Origin: an uncultured Bacteroidales bacterium
GTDB taxonomy: Bacteria > Bacteroidota > Bacteroidia > Bacteroidales > Muribaculaceae
Direction: 5' to 3'
NCBI GenBank assembly: GCA_900554345.1
Contig: USHH01000036.1
Span: 1-14,730, forward strand
DNA: 14,730 nucleotides
Within the stretch, counting starts at the first letter, position 1, and every line of letters begins with the position of its first letter. Both the position numbers and the translations under genes were made by a program. Below are positions 1 to 7,344 of the stretch, piece by piece. The notes beneath the pieces were generated by a model. It made no database searches and had not been told where the DNA came from. It saw only the letters and a program-made list of their open reading frames with translations.

Positions 1-1491
1 GCCCATACCGCGGGCAACAACGGCTGCGTGGCTGGTCATACCGCCGCGCATCGTAAGGATACCCTGGGCCACGGCCATACCGCGAAGGTCCTCGGGAGAT
101 GTCTCGATGCGCACGAGCACCACTTTCTTCTTCTTCTCGGCCCATTCCTCGGCGTCGTCGGCCTGGAATACGATCTGGCCTGTTGCGGCGCCGGGAGATG
201 CGGGAAGGCCCTTGGCCACAACAGTGGCTTTCTTCAGGCCGCTCTTGTCGAATACAGGGTGGAGAAGCTCGTCGAGCTTCTGGGGCTCCATGCGGAGAAG
301 GGCTGTCTTCTCATCTATCATTCCCTCGCGGAGGAGGTCCATGGCGATTTTCACCATAGCGGCGCCTGTACGCTTGCCGTTACGTGTCTGGAGCATCCAA
401 AGCTTGCCGTCCTGGATAGTGAACTCCATATCCTGCATGTCGCGGTAGTAGTCCTCGAGACGGTGAGCGATGCTGATGAGATCGGCAGCGCAGTCGGGCA
501 TCGACTCCTCGAGAGCGGGATATTTTGTGCGGCGCTCTTCCTCGCCGATGCCCTGAAGGGAAGCCCAGCGACGTGAGCCCTCGATAGTGATCTGCTGCGG
601 AGTGCGCACACCGGCTACGACGTCCTCACCCTGGGCGTTGATCAGATACTCGCCGTTGAAGATGTTCTCGCCAGTGGCGGCGTCGCGACTGAAAGCAACG
701 CCGGTAGCGGAGTTATTGCCCATATTGCCGTAGACCATGGCCTGCACGTTGACGGCGGTGCCCCATTCCTCGGGAATCTGGTTCATGCGGCGGTAGATGA
801 TTGCGCGCTCATTCATCCAGCTGTCAAACACTGCGCAGATACCACCCCAGAGCTGCTCCCATGCGGATTCGGGGAAGTCCTTCCCGGTGTATTCCTTGAC
901 GGCAGCCTTGAAGCGCTTCACGAGCTCCTTGAGGTCGTCAACGTCAAGCTCATTGTCAAACTTCACGCCTTTCTCTTCCTTCACCTTGTCCATAATGGCC
1001 TCGAAGGGATCGATATCGGTCTTGCTCTTGGGCTTCATGCCGAGCACGACGTCGCCATACATCTGCACGAAGCGGCGGTAGCTGTCCCATGCGAAACGGG
1101 GATTGCCGCTCTTCTCTGCCATAGTGTTCACGGTAGCGTCGTTCATACCAAGGTTGAGCACTGTGTCCATCATACCGGGCATAGAGGCGCGGGCGCCGGA
1201 ACGCACGGAGACGAGAAGGGGGTTGGATGAATCGTCGAATTTCTTTCCGGTGAGAGCCTCCACGTGGGCTATGGCTTTCTCCACATCGCTCTTGATGTCT
1301 TCCACGACCTTGTCGCGGCCATACTGTGTATATTCTGTGCAGACTTCTGTGGTGATTGTGAAGCCCGGAGGAACAGGCATACCCAGCAGATTCATTTCAG
1401 CAAGGTTCGCACCCTTGCCGCCGAGAAGGTTTCTCATCCCGGCGTTACCTTCGGCCTTACCGTCGCCGAACGTATAGATCTTTTGTGCCAT
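1..1491 (-). CDS. ppdK: Pyruvate, phosphate dikinase, N-terminal part (cut by window edge)
   Basis: This gene encodes the first 497 residues of pyruvate, phosphate dikinase, which interconverts pyruvate + ATP + Pi and PEP + AMP + PPi in the cytoplasm. The N-terminus has the nucleotide-binding segment GGKGANLAEMNLLGMPVPPGF (about residues 24-44), followed by SVRSGARASMPGMMDTVLN, typical of the family. The window ends inside the swivelling phosphohistidine domain: GGMTSHAAVVARGMG occupies residues 483-497, with the catalytic His at residue 488 (bases 28-30) and the Thr two positions before it that is the regulatory phosphorylation site in plant enzymes. The PEP/pyruvate-binding TIM barrel lies outside the window; family members are about 870-910 residues. 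The ATG at 1491 gives the expected N-terminus. The gene is divergent from rlmD. The reading frame is intact across the visible part, so identity is very secure. Confidence 0.97.
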   Translation of the reverse strand, partial: MAQKIYTFGDGKAEGNAGMRNLLGGKGANLAEMNLLGMPVPPGFTITTEVCTEYTQYGRDKVVEDIKSDVEKAIAHVEALTGKKFDDSSNPLLVSVRSGARASMPGMMDTVLNLGMNDATVNTMAEKSGNPRFAWDSYRRFVQMYGDVVLGMKPKSKTDIDPFEAIMDKVKEEKGVKFDNELDVDDLKELVKRFKAAVKEYTGKDFPESAWEQLWGGICAVFDSWMNERAIIYRRMNQIPEEWGTAVNVQAMVYGNMGNNSATGVAFSRDAATGENIFNGEYLINAQGEDVVAGVRTPQQITIEGSRRWASLQGIGEEERRTKYPALEESMPDCAADLISIAHRLEDYYRDMQDMEFTIQDGKLWMLQTRNGKRTGAAMVKIAMDLLREGMIDEKTALLRMEPQKLDELLHPVFDKSGLKKATVVAKGLPASPGAATGQIVFQADDAEEWAEKKKKVVLVRIETSPEDLRGMAVAQGILTMRGGMTSHAAVVARGMG

Positions 1492-1629
1492 TATAAGTTA
1501 AGGTTTGGTTATATTTTATTATAAATCCGTTAGTTACTTGATTTTTACTGAATGAAGTTGTCAGTATTCTTACCATAAGGCTTCAAATCCTGAATCTTTT
1601 ATCAGGGTTATATAATCAGTTTTTCACCG

Positions 1630-1637
1630 CAAATTTA
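1630..1637 (-). promoter_or_regulatory. Candidate -7 box for ppdK
   Basis: On the minus strand this octamer reads TAAATTTG and fits the Bacteroidota -7 consensus TAnnTTTG. It is the only such match on this strand in the gap before ppdK. No clear TTTG-type -33 element sits about 20 bases further upstream. If used, transcription would start near base 1623 and leave a 5' leader of about 130 bases, in which I see no strong hairpin. Confidence 0.4.
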
Positions 1638-1666
1638 ACATTTATCATTCTAATTAGCTAATTTTG
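1634..1666 (+). promoter_or_regulatory. Candidate promoter for rlmD
   Basis: TAATTTTG at 1659-1666 matches the Bacteroidota -7 consensus TAnnTTTG. A TTTA at 1634-1637, 21 bases upstream, is a near match to the TTTG -33 element. The ATG of rlmD is 21 bases after the -7 box, so the leader would be very short. The element physically overlaps the candidate ppdK -7 box on the other strand (1630-1637), so the two divergent promoters could compete. Confidence 0.55.
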
Positions 1667-1686
1667 CACCATAAAATACGACAAAA

Positions 1687-3135
1687 ATGGCAAAAAAATC
1701 AAAATTCCTGCCTATGCTGCCATCGGTAGAAATCACCGGAGTGGCTGCCGAAGGCAAGGCGATAACCCGCGTCAGGCTGCGCGAAACCGATGAAAGCGAG
1801 ATAGTTGTCTTCATTCCATATGGAGCTCCCGGCGATATAGCCGACATAAAGATAGATAAGAAGAAGCATAGCTATGCCGAGGGACACATCGAGAGGCTCG
1901 TGACTCCGTCACCGATACGAGTGGAGCCCAGATGCCCGCATTTCACTCTTTGCGGCGGCTGCAAGTGGCAGCATCTTCCTTATGTCCGTCAGCTCGAATG
2001 CAAGCAGCAGGTGGTGGAGGACGCCCTGAAGCGGATAGGAAAGATCGGGCTGCCGGAAATCTCTCCGATTCTCGGCTCTGCGGAAATCTTCAACTACCGC
2101 AACAAGATGGAATATACCTTCTCCGACAAGAAATGGCGCACATGGGAGGAAGTGAAATCAGGCAAGGAGTTTACCGACAGCAGCAATGCCCTTGGATTCC
2201 ATATCCCGGGAGCCTTCGACAAGGTGCTCCATATAGACGAATGCCATCTGCAGGGAGGCATCGGCAACGAAATCCGCAATTTCATCTACGACTATGCCCT
2301 CGGCCACAACCTCACCTTCTATAACCTCCGCGAAAACCGTGGTCTGCTGCGCACCCTTATGATCCGCACGGCATCAACCGGCCAGACAATGGTCTGCGTG
2401 GTTTTCGGAGAAGACGAGCCGGAGACCATACAGTCGCTGATGCAGTCGATAGGGGAGCGGTTTCCCGACATCACCTCACTCCTATATATAATCAACCGGA
2501 AGCTCAACGACACCATCAGCGATCAGGAGGTTGTGGCGTTCAGAGGTCCCGACTATATAGAGGAAGAGATGGAAGAACTGCGTTTCCGCGTCAATGCGAA
2601 ATCGTTTTATCAGACCAACTCTCGTCAGGCATACGAATTATATAAGGTGGCACGCCGTTTCGCCGGCCTTGATGACGGTGAGGCAAAGGACGCGCTTGTA
2701 TACGACCTATACACCGGCACTGGCACGATAGCCAATTTCGTGGCCCGCAACGCCCGCAAGGTCGTTGGTATAGAATATGTGGAGGAGGCTATCGAGGATG
2801 CCAAGCTCAACTCGAAGGTCAACGGCATCGACAACACGCTCTTCTACGCCGGCGACATGAAAGACATCCTCACGTCGGATTTCATCGCTAAGCACGGAGT
2901 GCCCGACGTCATGATCATCGATCCGCCGAGAGCCGGCATGCACGAGAATGTGGTGAAGGTAATACTTGAGGCTCGCCCTAAGGTGATCGTATATGTGAGC
3001 TGCAACCCGGCCACGCAGGCACGCGACCTCGCCCTCCTCGACACGCAGTACAAGGTCACAGCCGTACAGCCGGTCGACATGTTTCCCCACACGCATCATG
3101 TGGAGAATGTATGTCGGCTTGAATTGAGACAGTAA
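1687..3135 (+). CDS. rlmD: 23S rRNA (uracil-5-)-methyltransferase, RlmD/RumA (TrmA) family
   Basis: This 482-residue protein is a SAM-dependent RNA uracil-5-methyltransferase, predicted to modify 23S rRNA in the cytoplasm. An N-terminal TRAM-like beta domain (about 10-75) precedes an iron-sulfur site: Cys83, Cys89 and Cys92 in RCPHFTLCGGC, plus Cys186 in DECHLQ. The methyltransferase part has FYQTN (307-311), the SAM loop VYDLYTGTG (338-346), IDPPRAGMH (411-419), the nucleophilic Cys439 in VSCNPATQARD, and the catalytic-base Glu473 in THHVEN. All key residues of RumA are present. Bacteroidota often carry more than one TrmA-family paralogue, so the exact target uridine (U1939 versus another) is inferred. 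The phosphatase gene follows 18 bases after the stop codon, probably in the same transcript. Confidence 0.93.
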   Translation: MAKKSKFLPMLPSVEITGVAAEGKAITRVRLRETDESEIVVFIPYGAPGDIADIKIDKKKHSYAEGHIERLVTPSPIRVEPRCPHFTLCGGCKWQHLPYVRQLECKQQVVEDALKRIGKIGLPEISPILGSAEIFNYRNKMEYTFSDKKWRTWEEVKSGKEFTDSSNALGFHIPGAFDKVLHIDECHLQGGIGNEIRNFIYDYALGHNLTFYNLRENRGLLRTLMIRTASTGQTMVCVVFGEDEPETIQSLMQSIGERFPDITSLLYIINRKLNDTISDQEVVAFRGPDYIEEEMEELRFRVNAKSFYQTNSRQAYELYKVARRFAGLDDGEAKDALVYDLYTGTGTIANFVARNARKVVGIEYVEEAIEDAKLNSKVNGIDNTLFYAGDMKDILTSDFIAKHGVPDVMIIDPPRAGMHENVVKVILEARPKVIVYVSCNPATQARDLALLDTQYKVTAVQPVDMFPHTHHVENVCRLELRQ

Positions 3136-3153
3136 TTTTGTTCGACAGATGAT

Positions 3154-3696
3154 ATGGTAATAGAAAATACTATCGCGCAATTGAAAAGCATATTCCGCCA
3201 TCACAGGGATGGGGACAGCGTCAGGATTCTGTTTGTATGCCTCGGCAACATCTGCCGCAGTCCGGCCGCCGAGGGAGTAATGAAAAAAGTCGTGGAATCG
3301 GATTCCGCGGATCATACATGGGTGATCGACTCCGCTGGAACAGGAGGCTACCACATCGGAGAGTTTCCTGACAACCGCATGCGTGTGCATGCCAGGCGCC
3401 GCGGACTCGAGCTGACACATCGCTGCCGCAAGGTAAGTGTCCTTGATTTCGAGGAGTTTGACATTATCATAGGAATGGACGCCTCCAACCTGCGCAATCT
3501 GAAGAGACGGGCGCCCACAGTCGAAAATGAGAAAAAGATAATGCCCATGTCGGCGTTCTTTTCGCTCGCCACACGCTATGATCATGTGCCCGACCCCTAT
3601 TATGAGGGAGCCGAGGGGTTTGAGCTTGTGCTCGACCTGCTCGACGATGCATGCCTTAACCTGCGCGACAGCATCGACTTCGCTCTCGGCGACTGA
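3154..3696 (+). CDS. Low-molecular-weight protein tyrosine phosphatase
   Basis: This 180-residue protein is a cytoplasmic LMW-PTP that would dephosphorylate phosphotyrosine, or arginine phosphate in some homologues. The P-loop FVCLGNICRSPAAEG has nucleophile Cys29 and Arg35 in the CX5R arrangement. The general-acid Asp147 lies in VPDPYYEG. The core starts only at about residue 23, so the protein has a polar N-terminal extension of about 22 residues relative to the usual ~157-residue family length. The ATG at 3154 is the only ATG that precedes the P-loop; a TTG at codon 10 is an alternative start. The gene follows rlmD by 18 bases. TAATTTTG at 3133-3140, overlapping the rlmD stop, resembles a -7 box but lacks a -33 partner. 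No tyrosine kinase or capsule gene is nearby to name a substrate. Confidence 0.93.
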   Translation: MVIENTIAQLKSIFRHHRDGDSVRILFVCLGNICRSPAAEGVMKKVVESDSADHTWVIDSAGTGGYHIGEFPDNRMRVHARRRGLELTHRCRKVSVLDFEEFDIIIGMDASNLRNLKRRAPTVENEKKIMPMSAFFSLATRYDHVPDPYYEGAEGFELVLDLLDDACLNLRDSIDFALGD

Positions 3697-3701
3697 GACG
3701 G

Positions 3702-4094
3702 CTATGACACAAGCTCGGCAAACATACGGTCGAAACACGCATCGAGATCGACACATTTGCCGGGATGTGGCCGGGAAGTCTGCACGGCGGCGCTTTTGGC
3801 AGCAGTGAGCCAACGGAATCGTTCCTCTACAGGAAGCAGGGCAATGGGTCCTGCTTCTTTTTTGCCCATAGCCACATCAGCAAGGGCCCGTGCCGCCCAC
3901 TTGATCTCATCGATAGTGTGAGGAACGTCAAATGCCATGACCCTCTTGGCCGGAATCCGGATTTCCACCCGTATCCAACGCCGTCGCTTACACATCATGG
4001 CGAGCCCGATATTGACAAATTCCTCCCGCTCTATGCTGGGCACATAGCGTATCACGGCATACTCATACAATGCGGTTTCTGGCTTCGACTGCAT
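3702..4094 (-). CDS. DUF3037 protein, partner of HipA-like kinase
   Basis: This 130-residue protein matches what I know of the DUF3037 family: an N-terminal block with YEYAVIRYVPSIEREEFVNI and a C-terminal block RFRWLTAAKSAAVQTSRPHPG. Its function is unknown. I chose the ATG at 4094 (MQSKPETALYEY) because family similarity begins there. The longer open frame upstream, up to base 4211, lies inside the HipA-like gene and does not look like this family. With this start the gene overlaps the 3' end of the kinase gene by 32 bases in another frame, which suggests translational coupling. DUF3037 genes are commonly found next to this type of HipA-like kinase. The stop is 5 bases from the stop of the convergent phosphatase gene, with no visible terminator between. 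Confidence 0.88.
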   Translation of the reverse strand: MQSKPETALYEYAVIRYVPSIEREEFVNIGLAMMCKRRRWIRVEIRIPAKRVMAFDVPHTIDEIKWAARALADVAMGKKEAGPIALLPVEERFRWLTAAKSAAVQTSRPHPGKCVDLDACFDRMFAELVS

Positions 4095-4845
4095 GACTGA
4101 CAAAGATTTCAGAGTTTTCAAGACGGGCGGTGAGAAACTGCCTATATACCGAGCGAAGCTTATCAGGAGAACCCGGAGCGCCTTCCCAGGCGAGCAGTTC
4201 ATCGGGCACAAGATTCACTATCTCGGCAATCTTCCGAGCCGACAAGACCGCATGGGCTTTTCTGTCGGCTTCCGCGAGAAGGGAAGCCCTGTGGAGAAGT
4301 GCATGGTCTTTCACGTAGGGGAAAGGAGAGAGTGCCGAGGCTTCGGGATTGGTCCAGGCATGATGGAAATATAGAGAGGCGCCATGGTCGATGAGCCACG
4401 GCTCGCGGTGCCACACGAGCATGTTGGTGTTTTTCACCGTGCGGTCGATGTTAGTGATGAAGGCGTCGAGCCAAACGATGTCGGAGGCTGTGGCGGCATC
4501 TATCTGAAAGGCATATGGATCCATAGTCACAGCGCCGTTGAGGAAATGAAGTCCTACATTCAGGCCCATGCTCCATTTCAGCAGGTCCTGGATCTCCTCG
4601 TCTGCCTCGGTCCTGCCGAAGTCCTGATCGATGTCGAGGAGCACTATCTCGGGCACCTTCAGGCCCAGCGCCCGGGCAATCTCTCCACCGATCAGTTCGG
4701 CTACAAGCGCTTTCTCGCCATGACCGGCACCCCTGAATTTCACGACATACCGGAAGCCATCGTCCGCCTCGGCGAGGGCGGGAAGCGACCCGCCCTCGCG
4801 AAGCGGACTGATATAGCGTGTCATTTCCTGGCGACGCAACTCCAT
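4063..4845 (-). CDS. HipA-like kinase family protein (HipA_2 type)
   Basis: This 260-residue protein belongs to a short HipA-related kinase family, distinct from the ~440-residue HipA toxin. It lacks the HipA N-terminal subdomain and the SVSGAQ-type loop. Visible kinase elements are RYVVKFRG with candidate ATP-binding Lys36, a catalytic-loop equivalent DAFITNIDRTVKNTNML with Asp134 and Asn139 (compare DRHxxN in HipA), and WLIDHGASLYF with Asp153 as likely metal ligand. Catalytic activity is therefore plausible, but the substrate is unknown. The ATG at 4845 is one base after the peptidase stop (TGATATG); Met8 at 4824 is an alternative start. The DUF3037 partner overlaps its end. No HipB-like antitoxin is present, so I do not call this a toxin-antitoxin module. 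Confidence 0.85.
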   Translation of the reverse strand: MELRRQEMTRYISPLREGGSLPALAEADDGFRYVVKFRGAGHGEKALVAELIGGEIARALGLKVPEIVLLDIDQDFGRTEADEEIQDLLKWSMGLNVGLHFLNGAVTMDPYAFQIDAATASDIVWLDAFITNIDRTVKNTNMLVWHREPWLIDHGASLYFHHAWTNPEASALSPFPYVKDHALLHRASLLAEADRKAHAVLSARKIAEIVNLVPDELLAWEGAPGSPDKLRSVYRQFLTARLENSEIFVSHAVEARNRIV

Positions 4846-4846
4846 A

Positions 4847-6235
4847 TCAATAGAGTATGTCCCAGGCAGGAAGCATCACCGGCTCCTGTTCGAGAAGTTT
4901 CAGCGTCTTTGCCGGCACATATTTCCTGTCGACCACCAGACGGAACATGTAGTCGTCAAACCACTGGTCGGAAAAGATGAGGTGGCCGTCGTTGGCGCCA
5001 GGGCCCCAGCTGTTCTCCACCATCCATTTGACGGGTTTGCCATTGTCGTCGAGGTCGACGGCACAGAGCGTCATGGCATGGCTCGAGGCGCTCGCCTGGC
5101 TGCGGATGCGGTCGGCCTTGTCCATCGAGAAGTCGACTCCGAAAAGCGATGAATAGTCGAAGTTGGCAGGATCCATCACCCCTCGGTCGCGGTCGAGGAA
5201 CTTGGCTACGTCACATGAAAAATACATCATGGTGCTGTCTTTGATTGAAGCGATAGCCATCTCCTTGATCTCGTCGGCGGGAAGATTGAGATAGCGCCAG
5301 TTGTCGCCGTCATAGAGGTGGCGGTCGTAGTCTATCTCATACACCTTGTGATACGGGCGCGACGGATCGTTCATAAGCATCACGTAGCCGTTCTTGAGGT
5401 CTTTGCCAACATACTCGTCGTAAAACTGTTTCGGCGTGTACTTCTTCCGACTGACCACATCGCCCTTGGAATTGCGGCGTGTCCACTCGAATTCCGTCGG
5501 GGGCTCGCCGATAGTGAGCGCGAGCATACGGTAGATGTCGCCGAGCATTCGGTCTTTAGCCGCGAGAAGCTCCTCTGAGGAAGCTCCGTCATTGTGCATC
5601 TCCCTTAGCTCCAGGCCGTCCTGCCGCAGCTTGAGCGAGATGAGACGGTTCATCTTCGAGGTGTTGTTGGTGCTGAAGGTCTCCTGCATGCACTCGGCAG
5701 GCACGATACCGTATTTCGACAGATTGTCGGCAATACCCGTAAACTGTCCTCCGTCGCTCAGTGGATGGCCGAAGAGCCACTCCACCATACGGTCATCCAT
5801 CGGACGGTCGGCGTAGTCGATTATTCCCTGAAGGAAAAGGTTAGACTTTTCCAGCTGGTCGTAGAAGAAATTGTAGGCCTGCGAGAGCTCGAGCTCCGGA
5901 AGGTCATGGTCGGCCATCATCTGCGAGCGGATCACGTTTAGCCCCGTGAAGAGCCAGCATCTGCCCGACGACTTCTGATCGGTGATGCCCTTGCTCTTCA
6001 CCCTGTGTGAAAAATGGGTGTCGAAGCCGTTCTTGTTGTCGGCGCTGAGAGCAAGCTTGTCGATGTCGTTGTTGGCAATGGCGTTGCGTAACGCCTTTGT
6101 CGAGGCATCGTCGGAATAGCCGCTGCGAAGCTGCTGAAGCTTCGCAGTGGAGATTCCACCGTCGTTGTCGGCGAGCGCCACATCGCAACCGAGTATCGCC
6201 GCTATGCATAGAGCGGCTATGGAAAGCCTTTTCAT
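4847..6235 (-). CDS. Exported C1B cysteine aminopeptidase (bleomycin hydrolase/PepC type)
   Basis: This is a papain-superfamily C1B peptidase of 462 residues from the chosen start. It has the oxyanion Gln and catalytic Cys in DQKSSGRCWLFTGLN (Gln87, Cys93), the catalytic His386 in SSHAMTL, and Asn408 in WMVENSWG. The length matches PepC/bleomycin hydrolase. The N-terminus MKRLSIAALCIAAILGCDVALA is a signal peptide, so the enzyme should act in the periplasm or outside, unlike cytoplasmic lactococcal PepC. C1B peptidases form hexameric cages with C-terminal residues in the active site; the C-terminus here is WDILY. I chose ATG 6235 (MKRL) over ATG 6250, because the latter would lie inside purC and would put MISSD before the signal peptide. 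It follows purC after one base and precedes the HipA-like gene by one base. Confidence 0.92.
   Translation of the reverse strand: MKRLSIAALCIAAILGCDVALADNDGGISTAKLQQLRSGYSDDASTKALRNAIANNDIDKLALSADNKNGFDTHFSHRVKSKGITDQKSSGRCWLFTGLNVIRSQMMADHDLPELELSQAYNFFYDQLEKSNLFLQGIIDYADRPMDDRMVEWLFGHPLSDGGQFTGIADNLSKYGIVPAECMQETFSTNNTSKMNRLISLKLRQDGLELREMHNDGASSEELLAAKDRMLGDIYRMLALTIGEPPTEFEWTRRNSKGDVVSRKKYTPKQFYDEYVGKDLKNGYVMLMNDPSRPYHKVYEIDYDRHLYDGDNWRYLNLPADEIKEMAIASIKDSTMMYFSCDVAKFLDRDRGVMDPANFDYSSLFGVDFSMDKADRIRSQASASSHAMTLCAVDLDDNGKPVKWMVENSWGPGANDGHLIFSDQWFDDYMFRLVVDRKYVPAKTLKLLEQEPVMLPAWDILY
6123..6147. repeat. Perfect 10-bp inverted repeat inside the peptidase coding region
   Basis: CTGCGAAGCT (6123-6132) and AGCTTCGCAG (6138-6147) are perfect reverse complements around a 5-base loop. 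The hairpin lies about 90-110 bases into the C1B peptidase gene, just after the signal peptide coding segment. It has no U-tract, so it is not an intrinsic terminator. It may slow translation or be chance in a Leu/Gln/Arg-rich segment. Confidence 0.6.
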
Positions 6236-6236
6236 A

Positions 6237-7181
6237 TCAGAGCTTATCAAGACATTCAGTCACGTTACGGCTGATTCTCGCATCGAGGTCTGTCTCGTCG
6301 GCAGGAATGAACTTGCTGCCTACGATGTGCTCGTAGAGCTCTATGTAGCGTTTGCTCACTTCCTCGCAATATGCCGGCGTCATCTCGGGCACCTTATGGC
6401 CAGGCTTGCCCATGAAACCGTTGGCGATAAGCCACTGCCGCACGAATTCCTTAGAGAGCTGCTTCTGCTCCTCGCCTTTCTCGAAGCGTTCCTCGTAGCC
6501 GTCGGCATAGAAATAGCGCGAGGAGTCGGGAGTATGGATCTCATCGATCAATATCACCTTGCCGTCCTTGAGGCCGAACTCATATTTGGTGTCGACGAGG
6601 ATGAGGCCGCGCCTGGCAGCCATCTCGGTGCCTCTTGCGAAGAGGGCGAGCGCGTAGCGCTCCACCTGCTCATACACTTCGGGGCTCACAATGCCGCGGG
6701 CTATGATCTCCTCGCGCGATATGTTCTCGTCGTGGCCGGCGTCGGCTTTGGTAGTGGGAGTCAGGATGGGATGGGGAAGCTTCTGGTTCTCGCGGAGACC
6801 ATCGGGAAGCTCTACGCCGCAGATGCTTCTCGCACCGGCCTTGTATTCGCGCCAGGCGCTCCCGGCCAGATATCCCCTCACAATCATCTCAATCTTCAGA
6901 GGGTCGCATTTCACGCCCACCGTCACCATCGGATCGGGCACCGCAAGCTTCCAGTTGGGCACTATATCGGCGGTAGCGTCGAGGAAGTATGCCGCGATCT
7001 GATTGAGCACCTGTCCTTTGTAGGGTATCCCTTCAGGAAGAATCACGTCGAAGGCCGAGATTCGGTCGGTGGCCACCATCACGAGCAGGCGGTCGTCGAT
7101 ATCATATACATCGCGCACTTTGCCGTGATATACTGATTTCTGACCTTTGAAATTAAAATCTGTAGATGTTAAAGTTGCCAT
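6237..7181 (-). CDS. purC: Phosphoribosylaminoimidazole-succinocarboxamide synthase
   Basis: This 314-residue enzyme makes SAICAR from CAIR, aspartate and ATP, the step of purine synthesis before PurB. It is the long, eukaryote-like form rather than the ~237-residue E. coli form. The N-terminal nucleotide-binding region has YHGKVRDVYDI (18-28) and ATDRISAFDVIL (37-48). Family signatures IEMIVRGYLAGSAWREY (about 97-113) and LILVDTKYEFG (193-203) are present, and IDEIHTPDSSRYF follows at 212-224. ATG 7181 gives the expected MATLTSTDF start; the open frame upstream to 7322 is not coding and runs through a terminator. It heads an operon with the C1B peptidase, HipA-like and DUF3037 genes; the TGA stop is one base from the next ATG. 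Confidence 0.96.
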   Translation of the reverse strand: MATLTSTDFNFKGQKSVYHGKVRDVYDIDDRLLVMVATDRISAFDVILPEGIPYKGQVLNQIAAYFLDATADIVPNWKLAVPDPMVTVGVKCDPLKIEMIVRGYLAGSAWREYKAGARSICGVELPDGLRENQKLPHPILTPTTKADAGHDENISREEIIARGIVSPEVYEQVERYALALFARGTEMAARRGLILVDTKYEFGLKDGKVILIDEIHTPDSSRYFYADGYEERFEKGEEQKQLSKEFVRQWLIANGFMGKPGHKVPEMTPAYCEEVSKRYIELYEHIVGSKFIPADETDLDARISRNVTECLDKL

Positions 7182-7208
7182 GAAGTTGTGTATTGTGTGT
7201 TTCAGATG

Positions 7209-7216
7209 CAAAATTA
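7209..7216 (-). promoter_or_regulatory. Candidate -7 box for the purC operon
   Basis: The minus strand reads TAATTTTG, matching the Bacteroidota TAnnTTTG consensus and identical to the candidate rlmD box. It ends 27 bases before the purC ATG, implying a leader of roughly 20 bases. No good TTTG -33 element is visible about 20 bases upstream. No purine riboswitch fits in so short a leader. Confidence 0.5.
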
Positions 7217-7268
7217 CAACTTTTATCGTTTTGTTGTATGCCTGCACAGCCTTAAAATGCATCATCGC

Positions 7269-7309
7269 AAAACAAAAAAGCCATGACTTCCCCTGAATGG
7301 GACCATGGC
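7269..7309 (-). terminator. Intrinsic terminator of the channel gene
   Basis: On the minus strand GCCATG-G-TCCC pairs with GGGA-AGT-CATGGC (bases 7309-7280), a stem with a small asymmetric internal bulge. It is followed at once by TTTTTTGTTTT (7279-7269). It begins 35 bases after the channel gene stop and separates that gene from the purC promoter. Confidence 0.85.
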
Positions 7310-7344
7310 GCAATCGTGGCACGTCGTGTTGAGAGCGATCAGCG

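Noticed and set aside
2707..3813. Long minus-strand open frame of 368 codons opposite rlmD and the phosphatase gene
   Set aside because: It is antisense to two well-supported genes and has no recognisable family. It results from codon bias giving few stops on the opposite strand.
4095..4211. Upstream extension of the DUF3037 frame
   Set aside because: It lies wholly inside the HipA-like gene, and family similarity begins only at the ATG at 4094.
4063..4845. HipA/HipB-type toxin-antitoxin system
   Set aside because: There is no HipB-like helix-turn-helix gene and the kinase is too short for HipA. DUF3037 is not a known antitoxin.
6147..7136. Plus-strand open frame of 329 codons opposite purC
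   Set aside because: It lies antisense to purC with intact catalytic motifs, and its His/Leu-rich composition is typical of a shadow frame.
7182..7268. Purine riboswitch ahead of purC
   Set aside because: The leader after the likely -7 box is only about 20 bases, and no purine-aptamer-like structure was seen.
7182..7322. Upstream extension of the purC frame
   Set aside because: It crosses the channel-gene terminator and the likely purC promoter; the ATG at 7181 gives the canonical N-terminus.
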